Part shown: one piece after another, positions 1-7,935 of the stretch
Position numbering within the stretch: position 1 is the first letter of the stretch
Layout: every line of letters starts with the position of its first letter
Source: Candidatus Saccharibacteria bacterium UBA6039
GTDB lineage: Bacteria; Patescibacteriota; Saccharimonadia; Saccharimonadales; Saccharimonadaceae
DNA length: 25,667 bases
Direction of reading: 5' to 3'
Assembly (NCBI GenBank): GCA_002427805.1
Contig: DIZB01000024.1
Coordinates: 1-25,667, forward strand
Made by a program: the position numbers and the translations under genes
Notes under the pieces: model-generated
What the model saw: only the letters and a program-made list of their open reading frames with translations
What the model was told of the DNA's origin: nothing
Databases searched by the model: none

Positions 1-829
1 GTTCGAGTGGGTTAGAGGTATCTTGCTTGCCACCTTGGTGAACGTAAAGACCACCAAGCATGTTTTCTAGGTCAACGGTTGCAAATGCTCCCATACCGTG
101 GAAGAAGTTAGAGTACACAGTAGTTGTGCTAGCTTCACTCTTCTGGTTTTGGTTTGCCTCAATGAAACGAATGTTCCATAGGCGACCGATTTCAGCGTTG
201 TACAGATTGTCTCCATCCTTGTACGTGTGGGCGTTAACCCATGTTGAGTCTTGGAAGAGGTCAAATGCTGTGTCAGGACCAACTTTACCAATGTAGCGAC
301 CGTCGCTGTATGTTGGTGTAGCAGCTTTCTTAAGAGCACGACGTGTACGAAGTACATCCTTGCTTGTAAGACCGTCTGTTGCAGCAATGTTAGCAAGAGT
401 GGTTTTTTGGTTAGCAAATAGGACTGTTAGACCAGCGAACAATTCATCACGAATTGCGTTGTCGATCGTTTCAACCATTTGAGTTGATAGAACATCAGTC
501 TTCTCTTTAGCTTGAACATCAATAGATGTAGCGTTTAGGAAGTCTGAGATTTGTGCAGTTGCACCATACTGAACGATGGTAGCGACTACTTGGTTACCTG
601 CAATTGTCTGAGCAGTTGGTGGAACACCTTCTGTTAGGACGTTTGAGGCGACGACGTTTGTTAATGGGGTGTAGCGGTTGAATGTCATTGTTTTACCAGA
701 GTTAGCTGGGATAGCTTCTACTTTGGCACCTTCTTTGAAGACAATGTCGTTCTTTGCACGCTCCAAGAACGTCTTTTGTAGGTAAGAGATGAGCTCACCT
801 GAGAGGTTGCTTGTTGTTACTTGAGCCAT
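1..829 (-). CDS. Major capsid protein, N4-gp56 family (C-terminus cut by window edge)
   Basis: This is an open frame from ATG at 829 that leaves the window after about 276 codons, so the C-terminus is missing. The N-terminus reads MAQVTTSNLSGELISY. It is followed by features I recognise from N4-gp56 type capsid proteins: an early TFLERAKND segment, a GKTMTFNRYTPL segment near residue 48, and later GRYIGKVGPDTAFDL and FIEANQN. The protein would form the icosahedral shell. It lies directly downstream of the scaffold gene, the usual phage order. The 39-nt gap contains a weak 6-bp hairpin (853-858 with 864-869) and only a poor ribosome binding site. The family call is from pattern recognition, not a search. 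Confidence 0.85.
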   Translation of the reverse strand, partial: MAQVTTSNLSGELISYLQKTFLERAKNDIVFKEGAKVEAIPANSGKTMTFNRYTPLTNVVASNVLTEGVPPTAQTIAGNQVVATIVQYGATAQISDFLNATSIDVQAKEKTDVLSTQMVETIDNAIRDELFAGLTVLFANQKTTLANIAATDGLTSKDVLRTRRALKKAATPTYSDGRYIGKVGPDTAFDLFQDSTWVNAHTYKDGDNLYNAEIGRLWNIRFIEANQNQKSEASTTTVYSNFFHGMGAFATVDLENMLGGLYVHQGGKQDTSNPLE

Positions 830-868
830 GTTGTTAGGTTCTTTCTTTTGTGGTTAGTGTTTTACTAA

Positions 869-1681
869 CTACTTCACACCCTTGAGTAATCCCTGTGCTC
901 TTAGTTTCGTTTCCATTTCTTTAAGACTTAACTCCTCAAATGGTTTCTCTGGAGTTGCAGGTTCAGAGTTTGGTGTGAGGGCTGCCTCACTTCTCTGTGT
1001 ATCAAGGACTGCTGCAGTGTTAGCTTTTGTTGTTTCCACGACAGATTGAACTGCCTCCATGTAACGCTTTGCAACATCTGCGAGACGGATATTAGGGTTA
1101 AGCGTCTTCACTTTTGGATTGCTAGGGTTTACTTGGATAGCCTGTGCTTCCCACTGTTCCGTAATAAGACGGTCAAGAACTGGATTGTATTCAGAACTTT
1201 TCTCATCTAATTGTGGATAGAGTGTTTGAATGCTGTTAGCGTCATTCTCAAATTGGTTGACAGCTTTCTCTTGTGCCATTTCATGACGCAATAGGCTGAC
1301 TTCGAGTTGAGCAGTAGCCGTACTAGACTGGGCCGCAAAGTTTTTACCAATCTGGTCTAACTCTTCAGGAGAAACTGATTCCTTTCCTTCGAGAATTGAA
1401 GATAATGATTGTGTTTGCGGTGCCTGTATCGGCGCACTAGTGAGGTTCCTATTTTCCTCTGCTAGTCTTTTATTCTCACTCACCAAACTGCGAATGCGAC
1501 TTTCAGCAGGTCGCTCGGGCTTGTGTTCGACGACAGGTTCCTCTACTGGTGAAGTTACTTCACCTTCTGGTACTTCTGTTGTTGAAGTTGTTGGTTCATC
1601 TACTGACGAGGTAGGTACGTTGCTTTCTTCTGCAACGGTTGGAGTTTCCGTCTCTGGTGCAATGGGATTTTCATCTTCCAT
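869..1681 (-). CDS. Capsid scaffolding protein
   Basis: This 270-residue protein has the composition expected of a phage scaffold. Residues 1-55 are acidic and rich in Pro, Thr and Val. A charged coiled-coil-like segment (RIRSLVSENKRLAEENR) follows at about 62-78, and the rest is helical and rich in Gln, Glu and Ala. The C-terminus is short and basic (KLRAQGLLKGVK), as in scaffolds that touch the capsid protein through a basic tail. It lies between the portal-side genes and the major capsid gene, as scaffolds do. The ATG at 1681 follows an AAGGAGA ribosome binding site. Sequence similarity is too low for a family name, so the call rests on composition and position. Confidence 0.7.
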   Translation of the reverse strand: MEDENPIAPETETPTVAEESNVPTSSVDEPTTSTTEVPEGEVTSPVEEPVVEHKPERPAESRIRSLVSENKRLAEENRNLTSAPIQAPQTQSLSSILEGKESVSPEELDQIGKNFAAQSSTATAQLEVSLLRHEMAQEKAVNQFENDANSIQTLYPQLDEKSSEYNPVLDRLITEQWEAQAIQVNPSNPKVKTLNPNIRLADVAKRYMEAVQSVVETTKANTAAVLDTQRSEAALTPNSEPATPEKPFEELSLKEMETKLRAQGLLKGVK

Positions 1682-1742
1682 AACATCTCCTTCTTTTTAA
1701 TCTGGCATAAGGCTGCTAGCACCCGATTGGTTTAACCGCTCG

Positions 1743-1790
1743 CTGGTGACCGCTATTTTGGTGGTCACCAGTGAAAGGTTAATCTTTCAC
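1743..1790. repeat. Two adjacent inverted repeats between a small late gene and the scaffold gene
   Basis: A perfect 9-bp inverted repeat (CTGGTGACC at 1743-1751, GGTCACCAG at 1763-1771, 11-nt loop) abuts a perfect 7-bp one (GTGAAAG at 1771-1777, CTTTCAC at 1784-1790). The stop codon of the 79-residue gene lies in the loop of the second. Neither has a T-run on the minus strand, so a classical terminator is unlikely. An mRNA-stabilising or processing element that raises scaffold and capsid expression, or an operator, is possible. Confidence 0.5.
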
Positions 1791-2018
1791 TACTATCTTG
1801 CGGATTAGAGGCTTACCACTATCGTCGATCCCATACAGTTGATAATCACTGCTAATATAAGTCCCGTGAGTAAAAGAGCAACTAGTACACCTGAGCTCAT
1901 TACCCATCTGAATCCACTGATGGCCCGATAACTGGACTTCTGGGATGCTGCTGAGGTCGAAAGAGTGTTCATAGACGTCCGTTGGCTCCTCATTACTGTT
2001 TTGACTTTTGGGATTCAC
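1779..2018 (-). CDS. Hypothetical phage protein with a CxxC motif, 79 aa
   Basis: I do not recognise the family. The 79-residue product has a polar N-terminus, a hydrophobic-aromatic stretch around SGHQWIQMGNEL, and then RCTSCSFTHGTYI near residues 43-55. The Cys pair plus His could bind zinc, but only two cysteines are present. Its start overlaps the end of the next upstream gene by 26 nt, and the frame is different, so translational coupling in the late operon is likely. The competing minus-strand frame inside this span (1805-1993) has an unlikely composition. Position between portal and scaffold suggests a minor head or connector role, which is inference only. Confidence 0.55.
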   Translation of the reverse strand: MNPKSQNSNEEPTDVYEHSFDLSSIPEVQLSGHQWIQMGNELRCTSCSFTHGTYISSDYQLYGIDDSGKPLIRKIVVKD

Positions 2019-2364
2019 GTTTTTTATTCTCCCTTTCGGCTACTGCTTTTTGAGCGTTTTCTACCATACCAAGAACGTCTTCGGCCATTGCTGCGAGAGT
2101 ACTTGAGATGATAAACTTTTGACCGATTACTTCGAGTGGGGTAGATTTGTCATAGTCTATGGCTGCACCAGATCTAAAAGTGTTAACATATTTCTCTAAC
2201 TTATCTCGTATCTGTTTGAATCCAGGGTCAAATGCAAGGTTAGCAAGGCTTTGTGCATCGTTATCGAGTACAATATCCTGTTCATCCATTGTTTCTTCGA
2301 TGTCTTCAGGGATGAGGGGAGCTAAATCAGGTAGTAGTGCGCCATTGTCGTCTAGGTATCCCAT
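1993..2364 (-). CDS. Hypothetical phage protein, 123 aa
   Basis: The product is acidic in its first half (many Asp, Glu and Leu: LAPLIPEDIEETMDEQDIVL) and ends in a strongly basic, probably helical tail rich in Lys, Arg and Glu. No family is recognised. Its ATG shares one base with the TAA stop of the portal gene (TAATG), and a GGAGG site lies within the portal coding end, so the two are translationally coupled. Such small proteins after a portal gene are often head-assembly or head-completion factors, but nothing in the sequence proves that here. Confidence 0.65.
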   Translation of the reverse strand: MGYLDDNGALLPDLAPLIPEDIEETMDEQDIVLDNDAQSLANLAFDPGFKQIRDKLEKYVNTFRSGAAIDYDKSTPLEVIGQKFIISSTLAAMAEDVLGMVENAQKAVAERENKKRESQKSKQ

Positions 2365-4412
2365 TATCGGTTTCCTCCAGGTAAGATTTGACTAGCAACG
2401 GCCATAGCTTGTGGGTCACGGATGTTACTTGCTTGAGACAGGTGATCCATAACTTGGGATGGATCTGCACCGGCCTGTACTGATTGAAGGATCTGGCCTG
2501 TTTGATCTGCTGTACTTGGTTGCTGTGGCATCATAGGAGGCTGTACTACAGGTTGTTGAGGCATAGGAGGTTGCTGAGGTTGCTGAGGTTGCATTGGTGC
2601 CTGAGGCTGAGGCTGAGGTTGCTGCATTGCGTCCTGTGCTTGATCTTGTGGGTTAGACTCATCATCACTACCATCACCATCATCTTCAGTTGATTCAAGG
2701 ATCTCATCAGGATCACTAACACCTGAGTTAAAGATGTATTGCTTAAGAGCTTCTGCTGCGTTAAACTTCTGTGAGTTAGCGGTAAGGATTTGATCCCATA
2801 CCTGCATATTAGGCATGTAGACACCGAGGATCTTCTCAAGTGATTCTTGTTGTGCTTGTTCGTCTGATTCTTTCGAGGAGCTAGGGTCAATAACAAACTC
2901 ATAAGCACCCCCGACAAGTGACTTAGGGATAGTGATCTTTGCTGAACGGTTGTCCCATTTAGTAAGGAGTTTCTTGCAGTCTTCATCGCTGAACTGAGAT
3001 TCAATGTCTTCAAGGTCTTTATCAAACAAGTGGAAGTTGATTGGTTTCTCTTGTTTTTCACCAAGGAGGTTAATCATACCTTCGTATAGTTCTTGGATGA
3101 ATGTTTCAAGCATGTAACGATCCCATGCATCACGAGCTGATTCTTTTTGATTGAGTTTTTGAATTGCTTCAGGTGTACGACCAAATGCAGGGTTACCGGC
3201 CTGTGAACCATTTGTAGAGGTATCAGTCGTGCCGAACTGGTTCTGTAGAGCAGTTGTCATGAACTCGTATGTCTGTGTGAACTCTTGAACACCCATTGGA
3301 CTTGCTTCGTGAGCTTGTACAGCGTTCATATCCTTCATGAGCCAACGAGCACCAGCTTCCATACGGATAGTTGAGATAGTGACGTTATCAAGGTCAATCT
3401 TTAGTGGAGGGAAGATAGACATCTTAACTGCCTCTAGGTAGAGGTTAATGAGCGAGTCTTTTGCTTTCTGCATAGACATACCACGCTCAAAGTCTCCAAG
3501 TCCCCATACTGAATCAAGGAGTGGGAAACAGTAGCGGCCAACAATAGGAATCTTGCCGGACTTGTGAGGGTTTGGAATATCACGGAGGATACCAGCTTGT
3601 GGGTAGTCTGCGGCCCATGTTACCCAGTGACCAGACTTACCTTTTTCGTAGCGAGTAATCAGTTCAACACGTGCGGTTGAGCTTGATTGGTTTGATCCTG
3701 TTGTCCGTGACTCTTCAACTGCTGTACGTTTCTGGTAGTCTGTATCCCGTGAAGGAGTTGCACCATCTTTAACAGCGTCTGATAGAACCTTGAGAGCTTT
3801 AAGATCCCAACTTGCAGGCTTGCTTTTAATGAGGTTGTCGATATAGTTTTTGTTTTGGACAGTTGAAATGTCTACCCATGCACAATCTTGTACGTTGTTA
3901 CGTCCTGGTTGGAAGGTAATATTACGAGCCGGGATTAACCAGAAGTCTGGGCCAATGTAGTCGTCATCAATACGGTAGTCGTAAAGAACGAACTGTGCAC
4001 CATAGGTTGATGCGTATACACCAGTCATACGGAGCTTTGTTAAGAGATCAAACTGACTGTTAGCGTTAGGGATGATGTACTTAGAGAGGATAAGGTTTTC
4101 GAGTGCTGCAGCTTTCTCATCTTTCTTAGAGACTGAGTAGGCTTGGCCACTAGGTAACTGTGAGCAGACACGCATCTGTCGTTCCCATGCAAGAGTTGAT
4201 AGGTGAGCGTCAGTAACATGAGATCTAGCTGTCTTACGGCTGTACTGATCGGCAAGACGTCCAACAAGAAGTCGCTCTTTATCATACCAAGTGGTACGAA
4301 TAAGCTCTTGATTACGCCATCCAGCTTCGTGATCTGAAACAAAACGTCCAATACGTTCTGGAAGTGCTTCCGGTACAGTTGCCATAGTGAGCTTTTGATC
4401 CCATGTATGCAC
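2364..4412 (-). CDS. Phage portal protein
   Basis: This is the 682-residue candidate for the dodecameric ring at the unique capsid vertex, through which DNA is pumped. Size, position between terminase and scaffold, and features such as the aromatic-rich WLIPARNITFQPGRNNVQ and the RYCFPLLDSVWGLGDFERG segment fit portal proteins. The C-terminal part is unusual: an acidic run at about 571-586, then about 46 residues almost wholly Pro, Gln and Met (587-632), then a helical end. The GTG start at 4412 has a GAGGGA ribosome binding site 9 nt upstream; the in-frame ATG at 4385 lacks one, so GTG is preferred. A promoter lies at 4459-4486. Confidence 0.8.
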   Translation of the reverse strand: MHTWDQKLTMATVPEALPERIGRFVSDHEAGWRNQELIRTTWYDKERLLVGRLADQYSRKTARSHVTDAHLSTLAWERQMRVCSQLPSGQAYSVSKKDEKAAALENLILSKYIIPNANSQFDLLTKLRMTGVYASTYGAQFVLYDYRIDDDYIGPDFWLIPARNITFQPGRNNVQDCAWVDISTVQNKNYIDNLIKSKPASWDLKALKVLSDAVKDGATPSRDTDYQKRTAVEESRTTGSNQSSSTARVELITRYEKGKSGHWVTWAADYPQAGILRDIPNPHKSGKIPIVGRYCFPLLDSVWGLGDFERGMSMQKAKDSLINLYLEAVKMSIFPPLKIDLDNVTISTIRMEAGARWLMKDMNAVQAHEASPMGVQEFTQTYEFMTTALQNQFGTTDTSTNGSQAGNPAFGRTPEAIQKLNQKESARDAWDRYMLETFIQELYEGMINLLGEKQEKPINFHLFDKDLEDIESQFSDEDCKKLLTKWDNRSAKITIPKSLVGGAYEFVIDPSSSKESDEQAQQESLEKILGVYMPNMQVWDQILTANSQKFNAAEALKQYIFNSGVSDPDEILESTEDDGDGSDDESNPQDQAQDAMQQPQPQPQAPMQPQQPQQPPMPQQPVVQPPMMPQQPSTADQTGQILQSVQAGADPSQVMDHLSQASNIRDPQAMAVASQILPGGNR

Positions 4413-4458
4413 CGATGATAGTCCCTCATAAAATAGGGCACCGTGTGTTAGTGCCGCT

Positions 4459-4486
4459 ATGATACAAGATAAAACTATTGAGTCAA
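4459..4486 (-). promoter_or_regulatory. Promoter for portal-scaffold-capsid genes
   Basis: On the minus strand TTGACT (4481-4486) and TATCAT (4459-4464) are separated by 16 nt. The site lies between the co-chaperonin stop and the portal start. The same arrangement occurs ahead of terS at 7824-7851 (TTGAAT, 16 nt, TATCAT), which supports both. Confidence 0.65.
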
Positions 4487-4491
4487 CAGTA

Positions 4492-4776
4492 TTATTCTTC
4501 GATTGTTACAACTTCACCGATGACATCAACATCTTCAAGCATGATGTACTTTGTTTTACCGAGTTCAATCTCTACTGCTGCGTAGCTACGATAGAGAATG
4601 GTTTGATCTGGTAGGTACTCTTTTACAAGTGATCCTGCCTTAATAACAACTGCTTGAGATGGGATAGGTCTATCTGACTTATTACCAAGTGAAAGTCCAG
4701 ACTCTGTGTAGCTTGCTTGCTCTATTGGTTTACAGAATAAGAAGTGAGGAGCTGGGTTGATAGATTGGTTGCTCAT
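4492..4776 (-). CDS. GroES-like co-chaperonin (Cpn10 fold), phage-encoded
   Basis: The 94-residue product has the length and pattern of GroES. An opening strand with the usual Pro (PAPHFLFCKPIEQ) leads to a variable loop where the mobile loop that docks on GroEL would be (about 20-40). Then come VVIKAGSLVKE, an ILYRSYAAVEIEL strand pair like the GDxVLFxKYxGxEV region, and a final KTKYIMLEDVDVIGEV like the EYLILRExDILAVV end of GroES. Phages such as T4 encode co-chaperonins that let host GroEL fold the capsid protein, and placement just before portal, scaffold and capsid fits that role. Its start overlaps the previous gene by 4 nt (ATGA). Confidence 0.7.
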   Translation of the reverse strand: MSNQSINPAPHFLFCKPIEQASYTESGLSLGNKSDRPIPSQAVVIKAGSLVKEYLPDQTILYRSYAAVEIELGKTKYIMLEDVDVIGEVVTIEE

Positions 4777-5087
4777 ATGTTATCTCCTAGGTATTTAATT
4801 GGGTCGTCGGATATGACCATGTTTTGTAGATGGAATTGCCAAAGTAAATCAGGTGCGCTCAGTTTCTCCATGTCGCCGTATTCAGGTGATAGAGTATCTT
4901 CACCCCATAATGCCTTAGCAAAGTCGTGATTGAAGATTAAAGCTTCAATTGGATGTTGGTATGGAAACTCGACAATATAGTTTGATAACTCCCTTGCATT
5001 CCAAAGTGTAGAACCATGGAACTTCAGTTCCCACCCACCATCAATAGCCTTCTGTATAGCTTTTTCTAAGATTTGTTTGTTACTCAT
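4773..5087 (-). CDS. Hypothetical phage protein, 104 aa
   Basis: The product begins MSNKQILEKAIQKAIDGGWE, followed by a central segment with IEALIFNHDFAKALWGEDT near residues 47-65. I have the impression of a small phage protein family of unknown function often found in packaging-region clusters, but cannot name it. It has no membrane segment or obvious catalytic motif. It overlaps its neighbours by 4 nt on both sides, so it is part of the late operon and translationally coupled. Confidence 0.65.
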   Translation of the reverse strand: MSNKQILEKAIQKAIDGGWELKFHGSTLWNARELSNYIVEFPYQHPIEALIFNHDFAKALWGEDTLSPEYGDMEKLSAPDLLWQFHLQNMVISDDPIKYLGDNI

Positions 5088-5269
5088 AATGTCTTGTCTC
5101 CCTTAAAATATATTCTTTGTTGAGGGAAGTGAATTATGCCAGAGTAAGCATAGAACTTACCCTTATATGTTACATGGGCAGGTTTACCTTGTTTAAGCCT
5201 ATAATTGAATCGTAGATTTAGTATCCAATTAATAGGGAATGGGTATTCTTTACGAGTTATGTATTTCAT
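5084..5269 (-). CDS. Hypothetical phage protein, 61 aa
   Basis: This small basic protein is rich in Tyr, Lys and Phe (MKYITRKEYPFPINWILNL) and has several short beta-like stretches. The family is unknown. Support comes from the tight packing: its start shares one base with the preceding stop at 5269, and its end overlaps the following start by 4 nt. No other frame in this stretch is open. Confidence 0.55.
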   Translation of the reverse strand: MKYITRKEYPFPINWILNLRFNYRLKQGKPAHVTYKGKFYAYSGIIHFPQQRIYFKGDKTL

Positions 5270-5574
5270 TACACTTGCTCCGGCATAAACTCTTGTACTT
5301 GGACTTGTACAGGTTTACTTTTACGATAGAGGATTGAGAAACCTAAGCTTCCATCACCTACTATTTTCTTTTGTTGGATCTTCATAGCTGAGATGATAAT
5401 ACCGAGAGCATCAGCATCTGGGTTATTACCTTCTATCTTTACGAGTACTGACTTAGCAGTATCTACTTTGTATAAAGCTCCTCTATGGATCTTGAGGTTG
5501 AGTTGTATATTACCGTACTCAATACCTTCTATCTGTCCGTCTAAGAGTTGGTTAAAGTCTATCGGTTCGGTCAT
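5269..5574 (-). CDS. Hypothetical phage protein, 101 aa
   Basis: The product starts MTEPIDFNQLLDGQIEGIEY. It is rich in short beta-strand-like segments (IQLNLKIHRGALYKV, VLVKIEGNNPDADALGIIIS) and ends in a Val-Gln repeat (KPVQVQVQEFMPEQV). No catalytic or binding motif is seen and no family is recognised. It overlaps the 77-residue gene upstream by 4 nt and touches the 61-residue gene downstream, so it belongs to the packaging-to-head operon. Confidence 0.6.
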   Translation of the reverse strand: MTEPIDFNQLLDGQIEGIEYGNIQLNLKIHRGALYKVDTAKSVLVKIEGNNPDADALGIIISAMKIQQKKIVGDGSLGFSILYRKSKPVQVQVQEFMPEQV

Positions 5575-5804
5575 TTCTTCTTCTCCGTGACTGTGAATCC
5601 AACAGGCTTACGTGCAGTGAGGAGCCTATCATAGTGGCGTACAGCATTATAAAGTGTTTGGTCATCAAGGTAGAACAGACACTGAGCTACTTCCTCATCA
5701 GTAGTAACTCTGTTGTTGGCGGTGAGGTACTCACAGATTGCGTTGTTGATAAACTGTCCGACCCGTTGGTTATGTGCTTGTGCTAGTTCTATGTATTCTT
5801 TCAT
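5571..5804 (-). CDS. Hypothetical phage protein, 77 aa
   Basis: This is a small, mostly helical protein (MKEYIELAQAHNQRVGQFIN at the N-terminus, then VTTDEEVAQCLFYLDDQTLYNAVRHYDRLL) with a basic end. The family is unknown. Its ATG overlaps the terL stop by 4 nt, which favours coupled translation with the terminase. A role near packaging is suggested only by position. Confidence 0.6.
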   Translation of the reverse strand: MKEYIELAQAHNQRVGQFINNAICEYLTANNRVTTDEEVAQCLFYLDDQTLYNAVRHYDRLLTARKPVGFTVTEKKK

Positions 5805-7336
5805 GTTAGGAATCCTTCCTCATCAAATATGTTTTCTACTTCGATCACGTGCGTGGTATCTGTTGGTGGTTTGTAGTTGACTGCATAGTACTCCGTTGAT
5901 GTTCTGTGGTGTGAAGTCCAATCATGGATTGGTAGAGTGATTGCAGACGTTGATTGACTAGTGTCCGATCGTTGTGGATAGCGAGCGCCGTCAATACTTT
6001 CGATCCAGTAGTCGGTTCCAGGTGTTTGATTAACCTCAATGCCTTTTTGTAATAGTATCTTTGTCGTCTCGCGGCGATTATAGAACTTATTCGCTTTTGT
6101 ATTCGTTTGAACATAGACACCTATCTTTCTCAGTTCTTCTTGAACTGATGTTAAATCTGCTGAGGTCATTGATCGTTTCTTAACGTCTGGGTCACCATAG
6201 TGAATAGCTCGCTGCATAATCTTTGTACGATTGATCGCTTCGAGTTCTTCGGTTGAATACTGGAACTTACTATCAAGTGGAAGCCCGAGGAATGGGAAGA
6301 ACCATTGGATAGGCATGTCTGTGCGACTGAAGGCATCTATAAGTCGTTGTTTACCATTAGTGGGGTTTGGTTGCCACCACTGGACTGCTGTACCATCTAA
6401 ACCAAAGTCCCATGAGATGTAGAGTGGCCAGTGTGGTACGTATGGAAATAGTCCAACTTCTCTACGGCGTGCTTCTGGGTAGACAACACCGGCTGTTGAG
6501 CCTTCCCAGTCGATCATAATCTCTCTGTTAAAGTCTGCTTCTGAGCGTCGTGACCTCTGTTCTTCTAGCCACTTTGCATCTTTACGAGGGTCTAATCGGT
6601 ATGGGAGCGTGATAACTTTGATCTTCTCGCCGTCTTTACCAAAGCGTAGCCGTTTAGCCTTCGTATTTGGCCTGATACCTGGAGTAGTAACGACTATCCG
6701 ACAGTTTGTTGTGTCAGCGGTTGAACCCCATGCAGCATCATCGTTATCCCAGAATGCGAACTCATCTAGTAGGATTGCTCGCTGACGTCCACCACGTGAG
6801 AAGTTTGCATTGGCAGATTCACCACCGATGACGTTACCTAGCTCTGGGTTACGAAGACTCATGTATGTCCTGTGAGTGTCTGGCGTGAAGTTTGTAGGCT
6901 TGGCGAGTTGAGGGATACGATCAAGCATGTAGTCGAGCTTTCCAAAGAGCGACTCCTCTTTATTCGTGACCTCACCAACAGACTTACCACCAACGTTATC
7001 GACAATGTCTTGCTTTCGTGAGCCGACAAGGAAGTTAGACGCATCCTTATACTTCCAAAACCATAGCAACACGCCTAGCACTGTATACGTGACACCCATC
7101 TCTCGGGTTTTATCAATGAAGATGTCATATCCGCCTTCGATAGCAGCAACAATCTCATGGATTAACTCCTTCTGGAACGGGAACGGATCAAAGGGAAGGT
7201 TACTTGGTGTGACCTTAGGATTAAACGTATAAAGAAAGTGTTCAAAGAAGAACACAGGATCTAATGCAGCTTGACGGTCAAGCTTTATCAGTTTTGCTTG
7301 ATTGACGAGCCTCTGCTCTTGCGATGATAGCGTCAA
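5801..7336 (-). CDS. terL: Terminase large subunit
   Basis: This 511-residue DNA-packaging motor cuts concatemeric phage DNA and pumps it into the prohead. The ATPase half shows the terminase Walker-A-like DKTREMGVT (75-83), Walker B AILLDEFAF with D191/E192, and a coupling motif VVTTPG (215-220). The RNase-H-like nuclease half shows YISWDFG (D310) and YGDPDVKK (D382, D384), and a further Asp near HDWTSHHRTSTEYYA toward the C-terminus. The start is TTG at 7336, chosen because GGAGG lies 6 nt upstream and no nearby ATG is in frame. It overlaps terS by 59 nt in a different frame, so the two are coupled. Confidence 0.92.
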   Translation of the reverse strand: MTLSSQEQRLVNQAKLIKLDRQAALDPVFFFEHFLYTFNPKVTPSNLPFDPFPFQKELIHEIVAAIEGGYDIFIDKTREMGVTYTVLGVLLWFWKYKDASNFLVGSRKQDIVDNVGGKSVGEVTNKEESLFGKLDYMLDRIPQLAKPTNFTPDTHRTYMSLRNPELGNVIGGESANANFSRGGRQRAILLDEFAFWDNDDAAWGSTADTTNCRIVVTTPGIRPNTKAKRLRFGKDGEKIKVITLPYRLDPRKDAKWLEEQRSRRSEADFNREIMIDWEGSTAGVVYPEARRREVGLFPYVPHWPLYISWDFGLDGTAVQWWQPNPTNGKQRLIDAFSRTDMPIQWFFPFLGLPLDSKFQYSTEELEAINRTKIMQRAIHYGDPDVKKRSMTSADLTSVQEELRKIGVYVQTNTKANKFYNRRETTKILLQKGIEVNQTPGTDYWIESIDGARYPQRSDTSQSTSAITLPIHDWTSHHRTSTEYYAVNYKPPTDTTHVIEVENIFDEEGFLT

Positions 7337-7799
7337 CTTCTTCCTCCTTTATGTCGCGTTTAATATCACCAGATAGTTCCACCTCTGATTTATCCTTCCA
7401 ATCGTAGTTATTTTTAAGACTAAATATTGGGCCAGTGGAGTTGCCTGCATATAGAGCATTCTCAGTGAATTGCTGACATCGCAGTTTTGCACCCTTTATC
7501 GAGGTGTAAAATAGCTCCTTATCTCCGTATCGTAATAATGTTGACCTATCAATTCCTAACGCTAAAGCAAGCCCTGTGATGGTGTATGGGAGCTGTTTTG
7601 TCTTAACTTTGACCATTTTCTTAACATAAACTGGGTTACCTTTCTTATCTTCAAGGTAAGTTTTAGTATCTTCGTCGTATGCTTGGACCCAGTCTTCTTC
7701 CAACTCCCAGTGAGGATCACAGGAATCAAAATAAGCCTTAATTTTCTTATTAAGGACAGCGAGTGACTTTATTTTTAGGGGTCTTCCTGGTTGATCCAT
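7278..7799 (-). CDS. terS: Terminase small subunit
   Basis: This 173-residue protein would bind the viral packaging site and load the large subunit. The central part holds a helix-turn-helix-like stretch, PYTITGLALALGIDRSTLLRY (71-91), and then FSLKNNYDWKDK (126-137). The latter matches the F.LKN..gWkdK signature of phage DNA-packaging small subunits. The charged C-terminus (IKRDIKEEEVDAIIARAEAR) is typical of the part that contacts TerL. It is the first gene of the minus-strand late operon, has an AAAGGAAA ribosome binding site, and lies 24 nt from a promoter -10 box. Confidence 0.88.
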   Translation of the reverse strand: MDQPGRPLKIKSLAVLNKKIKAYFDSCDPHWELEEDWVQAYDEDTKTYLEDKKGNPVYVKKMVKVKTKQLPYTITGLALALGIDRSTLLRYGDKELFYTSIKGAKLRCQQFTENALYAGNSTGPIFSLKNNYDWKDKSEVELSGDIKRDIKEEEVDAIIARAEARQSSKTDKA

Positions 7800-7823
7800 T
7801 CAGTTTCCTTTCGTTGTGGCGAC

Positions 7824-7851
7824 ATGATATACCTTTTACTAATAGATTCAA
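7824..7851 (-). promoter_or_regulatory. Promoter for the terminase/late operon
   Basis: TTGAAT (7846-7851) and TATCAT (7824-7829) on the minus strand are separated by 16 nt and lie 24 nt from the terS ATG. It matches the portal promoter in both boxes and in spacing. Confidence 0.65.
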
Positions 7852-7899
7852 GACACTAACGGTTGCATTTTATACTCAATCTGTTATCATCCTTATGAT

Positions 7900-7931
7900 A
7901 AAAGCAGCCGACCCTAGATTGGCTGCTTTTT
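7900..7931. terminator. Bidirectional terminator between late and integrase modules
   Basis: AAAAGCAGCC (7900-7909) and GGCTGCTTTT (7921-7930) form a perfect 10-bp stem with an 11-nt loop, with A-runs and T-runs on either side. It stands between the divergent minus-strand operon and plus-strand module and would stop read-through in both directions. Confidence 0.7.
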
Positions 7932-7935
7932 CATA

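Noticed and set aside
2546..3064. 172-residue minus-strand frame within portal
   Set aside because: Low-complexity Ser/Leu/Thr/Asn product in a shifted frame of the portal gene.
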